Shown: positions 17,257-25,843, counted from the first letter of the stretch. The stretch: DNA of 50,144 nucleotides from Pseudonocardia lacus (GCF_018531445.1 NZ_JAHDTH010000022.1:1-50144); one strand, 5' to 3'. The notes: a model not told the origin generated them from the sequence alone. Numbers and translations: made by a program.

Positions 17257-19002
17257 TCACGGTCGTTCGGCGACCGAGTCGACCCGGCCCGCCCCGAGCT
17301 CCACGTGGACGGTTCCCGACACGATCCGCTCCCCCTCGCGCTCGACCCGTTGCCGCGACAGGAGCGCACCGGTCCGCGGGTCCAGGATCAGCGTGTTCTC
17401 GACCGTGTAGGTCGCGTAGGGCAGGCCCGTCTCCCGGTTGATCGGCGCGTCCAGGTCCTGGGTCAGCACCACCGCGATGCCCTCGCGACCGACCCGGTCG
17501 GTCGTCGGACCGAGCACCCGCACGTGGTCCCGCGTCGCCCAGAACCGCAGGAACGCGGCCTGCTGCTGCGGTTCGAGCACCTGGTGGCCCCAGATCCGCA
17601 GCATCAGGTCGTCGACGAGCGTCACCTCCCACGGGCCCTGGCGCAGGGCCACCATCGCCGCCTCCACCGCGGCGGGGTCGGTGGGCAGGTCGGCCACCCG
17701 CGCCGGCTGCCCGTAGGTGCCCACCAGGTCGACCGGCGCGTCGGCGCCGGTGTCGTCGACCCCGCCGTCCGGGGACGGCTCCCCGTTTCGGATGCGCCCG
17801 AGCCCATCGGCGCTCAGCCAGGTCTCGTTCTCACCCGTCGCCTGCTCGTCCGGCGGCACCGGCGTGCTGTCCTCGTGCGAGTACAGCAGGTACCCCCTGC
17901 TGAGCCGGTAGTCGAACTCCTTCGCGGGCGGCGCCGGCTGGGCCGCCGCCCGGTCGGCGAGCTGCCCCAGGACCACGGCCGGCTCGGCGGGGGTCAGGGC
18001 GGCGGGGTCAACGGCCCGGGCGGGGTCGGTCGAGGGGTCGGGGCGCTGGTCGGTGGAGTCCACCCGGCCCGCCTGCAGCCACAGCGCCCAGGCCACGGGT
18101 CTCGTCGCGCCCTCCGGTGCGTCCAGCTCGAGGGTCTCGACGCCCAGGATGGCCCCGGTCTCCGCGTCGAGGACGAAGCGGTACTCGTAGAGCAGGTGGT
18201 CGGCCCCGCCCGGCCCCGCGGGGTACCCCTGCAGGTCGACCCGCTCGCTCGCCCGCACCTCGACGCCTTCCCGGCCGAGCGGATCCGTCGTCGGTCCCAC
18301 GACCCGCACGTCGTCGTCGCGCGCCAGCAACCGCAGCAGGGCGGCCTGCACCGGCGGATCGATCACCTGGTTGTCCAACACACCCATCGCCACGAAGAGG
18401 GGGCAGTCCGCGACCGGGACGTCCTGCGGATCAGCCACCAGGGCGTCCTCCAGGGCGTCCGGATCGGCGGGCAGCACCTTCCACGGCCGCCCGGTGGAGA
18501 CCTCGTCGACGTCGGGACGGCCGTCGATGGTCCGCACGAACCGGCCGGTGCCGGTGGCGCTCAACCAACTCTCCACCTCGTGCACGGCCTGCGCGCCCGC
18601 GCCCGGGTAGACGTAGCGCACGTGCACGTAGTCGTAGGTTCCCTCGCCGACCGGCGGCTGGGCCGCGGCCCGGTCGGCCAGCTGCCCCAGCACCACGGCC
18701 GGGTCGGTCGTGGTGAGGGCCGGTGCCGGCCCGGCGGGCGCGGCCGGCTCGTCGGACCGGTCCGGCAGCACGAACACCGCCACCGCGGCCAGCACCGCCG
18801 TCACCGCCACCCCCACGACCGCCACCGGCCCCCACCGGCGGCGCCCGGGCCCCCGTCCGGGCACCACCCGCAGGCGCGGGTCGCGCAGGATCCCGTCCAG
18901 CAGCCGGTCGGGCTCGCTGCCCAGCACCGCCCGCCGTACCTGCTCGTCGGTCGGGACGGCCTGGCGCGCCATCCGCTCGACCGCCGCTCGCGTGCGCCTC
19001 AT
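17257..19002 (-). CDS. CU044_5270-type membrane protein with duplicated extracellular domain
   Basis: A 581-residue protein: an N-terminal cytoplasmic part with a sigma-adjacent pattern (RAAVERMARQAVPTDEQVRRAVL), one membrane helix at about residues 58-80, then two copies of the same extracellular domain. The repeat begins PAVVLGQLADRAAAQP at about 100 and again at about 340, and each copy ends in a VLGPTTDxxGREG then L-D-x-x-T-G-A-x-L segment. The start ATG 19002 overlaps the sigma-factor stop by 4 bp. Members of this family sit next to ECF-like sigma factors in actinobacteria; a role as sensor or anti-sigma partner is inferred from that linkage, not shown. Single-domain relatives are about 300-350 residues, so the duplication is unusual. 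Confidence 0.75.
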   Translation of the reverse strand: MRRTRAAVERMARQAVPTDEQVRRAVLGSEPDRLLDGILRDPRLRVVPGRGPGRRRWGPVAVVGVAVTAVLAAVAVFVLPDRSDEPAAPAGPAPALTTTDPAVVLGQLADRAAAQPPVGEGTYDYVHVRYVYPGAGAQAVHEVESWLSATGTGRFVRTIDGRPDVDEVSTGRPWKVLPADPDALEDALVADPQDVPVADCPLFVAMGVLDNQVIDPPVQAALLRLLARDDDVRVVGPTTDPLGREGVEVRASERVDLQGYPAGPGGADHLLYEYRFVLDAETGAILGVETLELDAPEGATRPVAWALWLQAGRVDSTDQRPDPSTDPARAVDPAALTPAEPAVVLGQLADRAAAQPAPPAKEFDYRLSRGYLLYSHEDSTPVPPDEQATGENETWLSADGLGRIRNGEPSPDGGVDDTGADAPVDLVGTYGQPARVADLPTDPAAVEAAMVALRQGPWEVTLVDDLMLRIWGHQVLEPQQQAAFLRFWATRDHVRVLGPTTDRVGREGIAVVLTQDLDAPINRETGLPYATYTVENTLILDPRTGALLSRQRVEREGERIVSGTVHVELGAGRVDSVAERP

Positions 19003-19538
19003 CCCGCCTCCATCCGTGCGGCCGGTGCCTCCGGGACACCCGCGTCGTCGAGCCGGTCCAGTTCGGTGCGCAGCCGGCGCCGCGCGCGGTGCAGCCGGAC
19101 GGCGAACGCGCCGACCGAGCAGCCGGCCACCTTCGCCGCGGCACGGTGCCCGAGCCCGTCCCACACGGTCAGCACCAGGGCCTCCCGGTCGGTCTCCGGC
19201 AGCGCCGCGACCGCCTGCAGCACGACGCTGCGCTCCACCACGTCCTCGGACGGGTCGGGGTGGACCGCGGCCCCGGTCAGCCGCTCGACCTCGGCGTGCA
19301 GGGCGTCGGCGCGCCGCCCGCCGCGGCGCTGGTCGGCGATGACGTTGCGGGTCACCACCAGCAGCCACGGCAGCGCCGGGTCGGGCACGTCGTCGAGGCG
19401 GCGCCAGGCGACCAGGAACGCCTCGGCGGTCGCCTCCCGCGCCGCGTCCAGGGTGGCCCGGCGCATGGCGTAGCCCAGCACGCGCGGGAAGTTCTCCCGG
19501 TAGAGCCGGGTGAACCGGTCGGCGTCGGACGCGCTCAC
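18999..19538 (-). CDS. RNA polymerase sigma factor, sigma-70 (ECF) family
   Basis: A 179-residue protein with sigma region 2 (FTRLYRENFPRVLGYAMRRA, then WLLVVTRNVIADQRR, residues about 8-75) and sigma region 4 (LQAVAALPETDREALVLTVWDGL, then VGAFAVRLHRARRRL, about 110-160), the ECF plan. GTG 19538 forms a GTGA overlap with the preceding gene and its stop overlaps the next gene, so the three are strictly co-translated. It would direct polymerase to a small regulon; the flanking family proteins are the likely input. Confidence 0.88.
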   Translation of the reverse strand: MSASDADRFTRLYRENFPRVLGYAMRRATLDAAREATAEAFLVAWRRLDDVPDPALPWLLVVTRNVIADQRRGGRRADALHAEVERLTGAAVHPDPSEDVVERSVVLQAVAALPETDREALVLTVWDGLGHRAAAKVAGCSVGAFAVRLHRARRRLRTELDRLDDAGVPEAPAARMEAG

Positions 19539-20338
19539 GGCCGCTCGCCGATGGTGTCGACCCGACCGGATCCCGCGAACGCGATGCGGGCGCCGGTGCT
19601 CGGGCGGCTCCCGGCCGGGGCACCCGCGTCGAGGGAGGTCTGGTCCGTCCCGAGGAGCGCGCCCGTCGTCGCGTCGAGGATGAGGCTGCGCCGGTGGGTC
19701 ACCCCGGCGGCGACCCGGTGCCCCGTCACCGCGACACCCTCGCGGCCGAGCAGGTCGACCGCCCGGAGCTCGACGCCCAGCCCGTCCTCGGCCGCCAGGA
19801 CGCCCAGGATCGCCGCCATCTCCTCCGGCTCGACGACCCGGGACTGGTGCAGCAGGGCCACCGCACCGATCAGGGGCGCCGACCCCTCGGGCGGCCAGGT
19901 GCCCGCCAGGAACTCCCGCAGCGCGACCGGATCGATCGGGATCTCCTCGGCCCCGCCGCGCCCGTCCGGCGGGAACGACACCTCGTGCGGGGGGAACGAC
20001 CCGGCACCCGTCTCGTCGATGAGCTGCTGTTCGCGCCGCAGGGAGCCGTCGATGCCCATCCAGGCCCGGGTCTCGATCCGAGCAGGGCCGGGAGCTACCG
20101 CGTCCTCGGCGATCCCGATGCCGTCCTCGGTCCACTCGACCGTGTGGACGTAGTCGTAGCGCCCGTCGGGTGGCGGCGGCTGTGCGGCCGCCCGGTCGGC
20201 GAGCTGCCGCAGGGCGTCGCCGGCGTCCGTCGCGGTGATCGGGGCGGCGGCCGGGGCCGGCTCGGGACGCGCCCGCTCGACCGGCCCGGGCACCACGCAC
20301 GCCGCCACCGCGGCCAGCACGGCCGTCACCACCACCAC
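19535..20338 (-). CDS. CU044_5270-type protein, apparently N-terminally shortened
   Basis: About 267 residues, homologous to one domain of the gene at 17257 (VTAVLAAVA..., DALRQLADRAAAQPPP, then DLLGREGVAVTG and LILDATTGALLG). The N-terminal hydrophobic helix is retained (MVVVTAVLAAVAACVV), but the cytoplasmic N-terminal part found in the paralogue is missing: the frame continues upstream only to a stop about 40 bases away, with no other start codon. GTG 20338 is the first of four GTG codons. The V-A-A-C stretch could also act as a lipobox. It is the first gene of a three-gene operon with the sigma factor. Confidence 0.65.
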   Translation of the reverse strand: MVVVTAVLAAVAACVVPGPVERARPEPAPAAAPITATDAGDALRQLADRAAAQPPPPDGRYDYVHTVEWTEDGIGIAEDAVAPGPARIETRAWMGIDGSLRREQQLIDETGAGSFPPHEVSFPPDGRGGAEEIPIDPVALREFLAGTWPPEGSAPLIGAVALLHQSRVVEPEEMAAILGVLAAEDGLGVELRAVDLLGREGVAVTGHRVAAGVTHRRSLILDATTGALLGTDQTSLDAGAPAGSRPSTGARIAFAGSGRVDTIGERP

Positions 20339-20480
20339 GCCCGCCCCGAGGAGGTGCTCCCCGTGCGCCGGGTCATCCGATCAGCACCAGCCACCGGACC
20401 CCCTCGGTCGTCGCCGTCGTCGTCCCATACCGGGGCAATTGCCGGCCGGCGCCGATCCTTACGCGCCGTGTCGAGATCGC

Positions 20481-20576
20481 TCAGCGCACCAGCCCGTGCT
20501 CCCACGCCCACGCCGCGAGCTCGACCCGGTTGCGCAGCCCCAGCCGCGCCTGCACCCGGTTGAGGTGCGTCTTCAC
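20481..20576 (-). pseudogene. Remnant of a LuxR/NarL response regulator C-terminus
   Basis: Read leftward, 31 codons encode VKTHLNRVQARLGLRNRVELA followed by AWAWEHGLVR and a stop, which is the recognition helix and tail of a NarL-type regulator. Immediately upstream the frame hits a stop (TAG), and no receiver or first helix of the HTH is present; the sequence joins directly to the DUF418 gene region. It is therefore a broken gene end, and marks a deletion or rearrangement point. Confidence 0.75.
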
Positions 20577-20616
20577 CTACCGGCTTCGCCACCTGCGCGG
20601 CCGACAACCAGAACCC

Positions 20617-21585
20617 GTGACCCGGCTGCCCTTCCTGGACGTCCTGCGCGGCGTCGCGATCGCCGGGATCGTCCTGGTCAACGTCCCCGACCTGACCCGG
20701 TTCGGCGCCGACGGGCACGGCTCGCTGCGCACCGCGCTCGACCTGGCCGTGCAGACCCGGTTCGTGCCCATCTTCGAGCTGTTGTTCGGGGTCGGGCTGT
20801 GGTTCGTCGTGCGCGGCGCCCGGCGGCGCGGCCGCAGCCCGTGGGCCGTCGCCGCCCGCCGGCTGGCCGCGCTGTCCGGCATCGGCGCGCTGCACGCGCT
20901 CGTCTACCCGGGTGAGGTGCTGGCGACCTACGCCGTGGCCGTGCTTCTGGTGCTGCCGGTCGTCCTGCTGGCACCGCGGTGGCTGCAGCTGGGCCTCGGG
21001 GTGGCGGCGGAGGCGACCGTGCTGGTGCTGGCCGGCAGTTCCGCCGTGGAGGCGCCCGGGCTGGTGCTGATCGGCGCCGCCGCGGCCGGCTACGGCGTGC
21101 CCGCCCTCCTCGACCGCTCGGCGCGCGCCGTCGCGGTCGCCTTCCTGGTCGCCGTGGCCGTCTGCGTGCCGGCGCTGGTCGAGCAGCTGGCCACCCCCGG
21201 CGACCCCCGGTTCACCGCGGCCGGCGGCCGGGCCGGGTTCGCGATGGCGCTGGCCTACGTCACCGGCCTGTCGCTGCTGTGGGCCACGCCGGTGCGCCGG
21301 CTGCTGGCCGCGGTCTTCGAGCCGATCGGGCGCATGGCGCTGACCTGCTACGTCAGCGCGTCGCTCGTGGTCGTGCCGGTGGGCGCGCTGGTCGGGACGG
21401 CGTCGCTGGGCGTGGCCGTCGGGCTCGGGGTCGCGGTGACGGCCGCGCAGAGCGTCGCGTGCCGGCTGTGGCTGCGACGGTTCGTGCACGGGCCGCTGGA
21501 GTGGGCGTGGCGGGCGGTGACGTGGTGGGAGCGGCCGGTGGATCGCCGTCCGGCGGACCACCGGCGCCTCGCCGCGCCGGCGTGA
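20617..21585 (+). CDS. DUF418 family (YeiB-like) membrane protein
   Basis: About 322 residues. The N-terminus RLPFLDVLRGVAIAGIVLVNV is the family signature, followed by about eight membrane helices and the C-terminal signature (LAYVTGLSLLW..., then FEPIGRMALTCYVSAS...GLGV...LWLRRFVHGPLEWAWRAVTWWER), the PFAM DUF418 region. GTG 20617 is chosen because homology starts there, although the ribosome site is weak. These proteins resemble acyltransferase-3 type membrane enzymes by fold, but their reaction is not known. The upstream flank is a broken response regulator, so the gene may have lost or gained its promoter in a rearrangement. Confidence 0.85.
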   Translation: MTRLPFLDVLRGVAIAGIVLVNVPDLTRFGADGHGSLRTALDLAVQTRFVPIFELLFGVGLWFVVRGARRRGRSPWAVAARRLAALSGIGALHALVYPGEVLATYAVAVLLVLPVVLLAPRWLQLGLGVAAEATVLVLAGSSAVEAPGLVLIGAAAAGYGVPALLDRSARAVAVAFLVAVAVCVPALVEQLATPGDPRFTAAGGRAGFAMALAYVTGLSLLWATPVRRLLAAVFEPIGRMALTCYVSASLVVVPVGALVGTASLGVAVGLGVAVTAAQSVACRLWLRRFVHGPLEWAWRAVTWWERPVDRRPADHRRLAAPA

Positions 21586-21651
21586 GGAGGCACTTCCCCG
21601 CCGCGAACGGCGCTGCGCGGGCGGCGAACCCGCCCGTGCGGTGAGCACCCG

Positions 21652-21966
21652 TCACGCCCGCCGTTCGCGCCCGTACAGCCGCGGCCGCAGCGCCTCCGCC
21701 GGCACCAGCTGGTCGTCGAGCGTGAGCTGCCGCTCGACCTGGACGTCGGCGTACGCGACGGCGTACGAGACGAGCCCGAACCACTCCCCGGTGCTGGCCC
21801 GGTACCAGCCGTGCAGCGTGCCCCAGACCTCGCGGGAGACGTCGAGGGTGCGGTCGTCCCAGCGGAACCGGGCGGGCGGGTAGCAGGTCTGCCGGAACAC
21901 GACGGACAGGTCGACCCAGACCGGTCGGTTCAGCCGTCGCCGAACCCCGGATTCACCCGAACGCAT
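21652..21966 (-). CDS. Conserved-type hypothetical protein, about 104 residues
   Basis: The protein has an N-terminal basic start (VRRRLNRPVWVDL) and a strand-rich core, with RQTCYPPARFRWDDRTLDV and VWGTLHGWYRASTGEWFGLVSY. The WDDR...W...GWYR pattern reminds me of the small DUF6504-type actinobacterial proteins, whose core has a similar R-x-F-x-W-x-x-R stretch, but I am unsure. ATG 21966 is the natural start. It is convergent with the DUF418 gene and divergent from the small gene at 22015. Confidence 0.6.
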   Translation of the reverse strand: MRSGESGVRRRLNRPVWVDLSVVFRQTCYPPARFRWDDRTLDVSREVWGTLHGWYRASTGEWFGLVSYAVAYADVQVERQLTLDDQLVPAEALRPRLYGRERRA

Positions 21967-22014
21967 GTTCGAACCATACGGCGTGGCGCCGCCGCGCAGG
22001 AGTCGACCCACCGC

Positions 22015-22200
22015 ATGATTACGGCTGTGACCAGCGCCGATACCCCTACTGTTCGTGACCGCCTGCTCGCTGCCGGGCTGAGCGCGGAGCGGATCGAGGA
22101 GCACCTGCTGGCCGCCCGGATCATGCTCGACGGCGAGCCGGTGACCGATCTCGACCAGCCGGCGCCGGCCGGTTCGCGGCTGGTGCTGGCCCACCGCTGA
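22015..22200 (+). CDS. 61-residue protein resembling a minimal S4-like RNA-binding domain
   Basis: The sequence VRDRLLAAGLSAERIEEHLL, then AARIMLDGEPVTDLDQPAP, GSRLVLAHR follows the plan of an S4 domain: helix, helix, then an I-x-L/V-D/N-G-x-x-V-x-D turn and a terminal strand. S4-like small proteins bind RNA in ribosome rescue and modification pathways. This reading is by pattern only. ATG 22015 starts 48 bp from the divergent start at 21966. It is the first of two small rightward genes leading to the TIR-like/STAND gene. Confidence 0.5.
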   Translation: MITAVTSADTPTVRDRLLAAGLSAERIEEHLLAARIMLDGEPVTDLDQPAPAGSRLVLAHR

Positions 22201-22331
22201 CCGGGCACCTTCCCGCACGGTAAGGGATCACACCGCCCCCGGTGGCCGCGTCCTGCCCCCGACGGTGATGGTCCGCGGCCCCCACCGGGACGGATGCTCC
22301 TCCCGTCACCGCACAGCGCGAGGGGGAAGAG

Positions 22332-22508
22332 ATGGGACCGGAGGACCGACCGCCCCGATCCGCCGTGGTCCTGGCCGTGGTCGCCGCGATGCTGGTCGCC
22401 CTGGGCACGGCGATCTTCCTGGCCGAGACCCAGAACCTGCCGTTCTTCGGAACCCTCCGGGCCGGGATCGTCGCCGAACTGCACCTCTGGCTAGACCACC
22501 TGCGATGA
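22332..22508 (+). CDS. 58-residue single-helix membrane protein
   Basis: An ATG at 22332 preceded by AGGGGGAAGAG (strong ribosome site) opens a frame with a charged start (GPEDRPPRS), one clear membrane helix (AVVLAVVAAMLVALGTAIFLA), and a short tail (NLPFFGTLRAGIVAELHLW...). It is too short for many gene finders. Third-position G/C use matches real genes. No function can be given; it lies 206 bp before the TIR-like/STAND gene on the same strand. Confidence 0.65.
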   Translation: MGPEDRPPRSAVVLAVVAAMLVALGTAIFLAETQNLPFFGTLRAGIVAELHLWLDHLR

Positions 22509-22623
22509 CGGGCCCCGGTGCGCCGTGCGCGCCGGGGTCCGGTGCCGTCCGCCGCGGATCGTGTCCGGCCACCGACTGTGCGGCACCCTCCGGCGCTCCG
22601 ACCCGCACGGGTCGGCGCGCCTC

Positions 22624-22647
22624 TGCGACGATCGTTGCCGCGTCGCA
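22624..22647. promoter_or_regulatory. Short hairpin upstream of the TIR-like/STAND gene
   Basis: Arms TGCGACG (22624-22630) and CGTCGCA (22641-22647) with a ten-base loop stand 67 bp before the GTG start. The left arm sits in CTCTGCGACGA, which is identical to the core of the 19-bp tandem repeat at 38.7 kb. It may be an operator or a lone member of that repeat family. Confidence 0.35.
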
Positions 22648-22714
22648 CGGCACTGGTTGATCACCTCGGGGGGCGCGCCCCCGGTAGAAGGTGAGCTGTA
22701 CTGGGGGTTCTCGC

Positions 22715-25700
22715 GTGAGTGGCCACATCGTCGTCAGCTTCTCGCGCTCCGACGCCGGACCGCTCGTCGACGGGCTGGCCCGGCACCTGCGCACCGGCCT
22801 GCCGTCGTACTCGCTGGTCCGCGGCGGTCGCGCGGCCGACGCCGACCCCGGGCCGGGTCCCGACATCGACGACGCCATCCGCACCTGCCGGGCGTTCCTG
22901 CTGGTGGTGACGACGGGCGTGCGCGCGGGCTCGCCGAGCCTGCAGGAGCTGGGGCTGGCCACGATGTTCGGCCGCCCGGTGATCGCGCTGCTGGTCGACC
23001 GGGCGGCGCAGGTGCCGGCCGGCATCCCGTCCCGCTGCGTCATCGACATCTCCTCCGACGTCGCGGGCAACGCCGAGGCGGCGGTGCGCGAGATCGCCCA
23101 CCGGCTCACCATGCTCGACCACCCCGACCTGCTCGCCGTCGGCGCGGCCCCGCTGACCCCGCCCGCCGACCTGCACGGCCGCCGCGACGAGCTCATCGAG
23201 CTGGTGGGCCACATCCAGTCCCCCGACGTGCGGCTGGTGACGGTCGTCGGCGCGCCGGGCATCGGGAAGACGGCGCTGGTCTGCCACCTGCTGCGGCACT
23301 GGCCGGGCCCGGACGAGCTCGGCGTGGTGCACCTCGGCCCGCCCAGCGAGCTGCCGCTGGGCTACCCGCGGCTGTTCCGCGGGCTGTGCCGGCTGCTCCC
23401 GGCCGACGCCGCCGAGCGCCTGGCCGGGCGGCACCGCAACCCGCAGGAGACGCCGACGGCGATGATCCGCGCGGTCCTCGACGCGCTGCCGCCGAAGCCG
23501 GTCGTGGTGCTGATCGACGGCGCCGAGCACCTGCTGGGCGAGGCGGGCGGCACCCTGGACGCCGCGCTGGCCGAGGCGCTGCGCGCGCTGGTGTCCGCGC
23601 CCGCGCACCGCGTCACCGTGGTGGCCACCTCGCGGGTGCCCCCGGGCGCGCTGCTGGGCCGCGACCCGGGCGCCCAGCGCCGCATCGACCTGGGCGAGCT
23701 GCGCGTCCAGCCCGCCATCGCCGTGCTGCGCGACCGCGACCCGCACGGCGAGCTGGGCCTGCGCGACGCGGCCCCGGGCGAGCTGGCCCGCGCGGGCGGC
23801 AACCCGCGGGCCCTGGAGCTGCTGGCCGCGGTCCTCGCCGACGGCAAGGACTCCCTGGCCGACCTGCTCGACCAGGCGCACCGGGGCGCGGTGGCCCAGC
23901 ACGCCGACGGCGCCTTCGACCGGATCGGCGTCCCGGAGCCGCTCGACGACCGCGGCGACGCCGTCGACGTGCTGTCCGACCTGGCCTTCGGCCGGCTCGC
24001 CCTGCTCGACCGGCACGTCGTCGCGGCGCTGGCGGCCTTCCCCGTGCCGGTCCCGGCCGCGGCCGTCGACCACGTCCTGCGGCACTACCACGACGACCCC
24101 GACAGCGCGCCCGTCCTCGACCGGCTGCACGAGCGGGGCCTGCTGCTGCGCGTCGACGGCCGGTACGCGCTGCGCGCCGCCGACCGCGAGCGCGCCCTCG
24201 ACGGCGTCCCGGTCGGCTACCCCAGCGACGTCGATGCCGACCCGCTGCCGGTCAGCCGCAACGCGATGTGGCAGCTGGCGGCCGACCTGCTGGCCGCGGT
24301 GTCGACGCCGTACGAGCAGTGGGCCTCGATCGACGACCTGGCCCCGCAGCTGGCCGAGTTCGAGCTGCACTGGGCCAACGGCGACGTCGACGAGGCCGCG
24401 CTGCTGCTGATGCGCGGCGCGGTGGCGGAGTTGCGCTCGTGGGGCCACCACCGGCTCACCGCGAGCCTGCTCGACCGGCTCCGCGAGCGCATCGGCGAGC
24501 AGTGGATCAACGCGTGGTGCGTGTCCGCGCTCGGCTCGGCCTTCGCCGGCCTGGGCCAGCCCAACCGGGCCGCCGAGCTGCACGAGCGCGCCGCGGTGAT
24601 CTACAGCCGGATGTCGGACACCGCGGGCGAGGCCGAGGAGCTGAGCCACCTCGGGCACTGCCACGCCGACCTGGGCGACATCCCCCGCGCGCTGCGGATG
24701 CACGAGCGCGCGCTGGCCCTGCACTCCGGGACGGGCAACCGCCTCGCCGCGGCCACCGCCCGCGTCGACCTGGCCTGGTGCCACACCGAGCTGGGCCGGC
24801 CCGACGAGGCCGCCCGGCTGCTGCACGAGGCGTTGGACGTGCAGGACGCGCTGGGCGACACCTGGGCGCAGATCGACACCCTGGCCACCCTGGGCCGCAC
24901 CCTCGCCACCGCAGGCGACCTCGCCCAGGCCGCCGGCCTGCTCGAACGCGGGCTGGAGCTGTCCCGCGAGGCGGGCGACCAGTGGGCCGAGGCCCGCCAC
25001 TCGCGGCTGCTGGGGGCCTGCCGCCTCGACACCGGCCGCCTGCAGGAGGCCGTGGCGCTGCACCAGCACGCCCTCGACATCAGCCGCGCCGTCGGCGACC
25101 GTGAGGACGAGGCCGTCGCCCTGGGCGACCTGGCCGTCGGGCGCCTCCTGCTGGACAGCCCCGCCGACGCACTCGACCTGGCCGAGCGCGCGTTCGGCAT
25201 CGCCGCCGAGATCGGCGACCTGCGCCTGCGCGCCGCCTGCCTCGACCTGCTGGGCGACTGCCACCTCGCCCTCGGCCACACCGCGGACGCGGCCTCGCTC
25301 TACCAGCAGGCCGTCGAGGTCGCCGACGCCGCCGGCTTCGGCCAGGTCCAGACCCAGGCCCGCGTCCACCTGGCCCGCCTGCAGCTCGCCGCCGGCGACG
25401 TCCTGTCCGCGGCGAAGGTCTCCAGCGGGGCCGCCCGCCACCCCTACCCCCCGGCCCTGCCCGAGGTCGCCCTGCTCACCGGCTCCGTGCAGCTGCACCT
25501 GGGCCAGACCGAGGCCGCCCGCCAGTACTTCCGCACCGCGATCGGGCTGGCCGACGAGCGGCTGCGCCGCAGCCCCGACGCCGTCGAGTTCGGGGTCCTG
25601 GACGTCCGCGCCCTCGCCCACGCCGGCCTGGCCGCGCTCGGCGACGCCGGCCACACCCCAGAAGCCGTCGCCGACTTCCGCGCCGCCCGCGCGCTGACCA

Positions 25701-25816
25701 CGGCCGGCGGCGCCGTCGCGACCGTCCTGCGCTGGCTCGACGCCCTCACCCCCGGCTCGTCCCTCGACCACCTGCGCGCCACGGCGGCGGGCCGGGAGCA
25801 CTCCCGGGTCTCCTGA
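22715..25816 (+). CDS. TIR-like domain / STAND ATPase / TPR protein
   Basis: About 1033 residues in three parts. Residues 1-130 resemble a TIR domain: first strand HIVVSFSRSD, DIDDAIRTCRAFLLVVTTG, and SPSLQELGLA, where Glu78 lies at the position of the TIR NADase catalytic glutamate, then GRPVIALLVD. Residues about 155-420 are a STAND/NB-ARC ATPase with Walker A GAPGIGKT (Lys185) and a Walker-B-like VVVLIDGAEH (Asp268). From about 590 to 1010 there are around ten TPR-like repeats of the RAAELHERAAVIYSRMSDTA type. Such an architecture occurs in bacterial signalling and antiphage STAND proteins, in which the TPRs sense a ligand and the N-terminal domain acts as effector. GTG 22715 follows GGGGG at 8 bases. 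No other defence gene is adjacent. Confidence 0.8.
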   Translation: MSGHIVVSFSRSDAGPLVDGLARHLRTGLPSYSLVRGGRAADADPGPGPDIDDAIRTCRAFLLVVTTGVRAGSPSLQELGLATMFGRPVIALLVDRAAQVPAGIPSRCVIDISSDVAGNAEAAVREIAHRLTMLDHPDLLAVGAAPLTPPADLHGRRDELIELVGHIQSPDVRLVTVVGAPGIGKTALVCHLLRHWPGPDELGVVHLGPPSELPLGYPRLFRGLCRLLPADAAERLAGRHRNPQETPTAMIRAVLDALPPKPVVVLIDGAEHLLGEAGGTLDAALAEALRALVSAPAHRVTVVATSRVPPGALLGRDPGAQRRIDLGELRVQPAIAVLRDRDPHGELGLRDAAPGELARAGGNPRALELLAAVLADGKDSLADLLDQAHRGAVAQHADGAFDRIGVPEPLDDRGDAVDVLSDLAFGRLALLDRHVVAALAAFPVPVPAAAVDHVLRHYHDDPDSAPVLDRLHERGLLLRVDGRYALRAADRERALDGVPVGYPSDVDADPLPVSRNAMWQLAADLLAAVSTPYEQWASIDDLAPQLAEFELHWANGDVDEAALLLMRGAVAELRSWGHHRLTASLLDRLRERIGEQWINAWCVSALGSAFAGLGQPNRAAELHERAAVIYSRMSDTAGEAEELSHLGHCHADLGDIPRALRMHERALALHSGTGNRLAAATARVDLAWCHTELGRPDEAARLLHEALDVQDALGDTWAQIDTLATLGRTLATAGDLAQAAGLLERGLELSREAGDQWAEARHSRLLGACRLDTGRLQEAVALHQHALDISRAVGDREDEAVALGDLAVGRLLLDSPADALDLAERAFGIAAEIGDLRLRAACLDLLGDCHLALGHTADAASLYQQAVEVADAAGFGQVQTQARVHLARLQLAAGDVLSAAKVSSGAARHPYPPALPEVALLTGSVQLHLGQTEAARQYFRTAIGLADERLRRSPDAVEFGVLDVRALAHAGLAALGDAGHTPEAVADFRAARALTTAGGAVATVLRWLDALTPGSSLDHLRATAAGREHSRVS

Positions 25817-25818
25817 CG

Positions 25819-25843
25819 GCCCGCCGCCGTGGGTCAGGCGGGC
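25819..25843. terminator. Bidirectional hairpin between convergent genes
   Basis: GCCCGCC at 25819-25825 and GGCGGGC at 25837-25843, with 11 bases between, lie in the 17-bp gap between the TIR-like/STAND gene and the leftward flippase gene and run into the flippase's last codons. Likely terminates both directions. Confidence 0.5.

Noticed and set aside
3817..22641. The 15-base string CGACGATCGTTGCCG found upstream of both the first XRE gene (near 3818) and the TIR-like/STAND gene (near 22627)
   Set aside because: In such GC-rich DNA of 50 kb, several matching 15-mers are expected by chance, and there is no dyad or further similarity around them.
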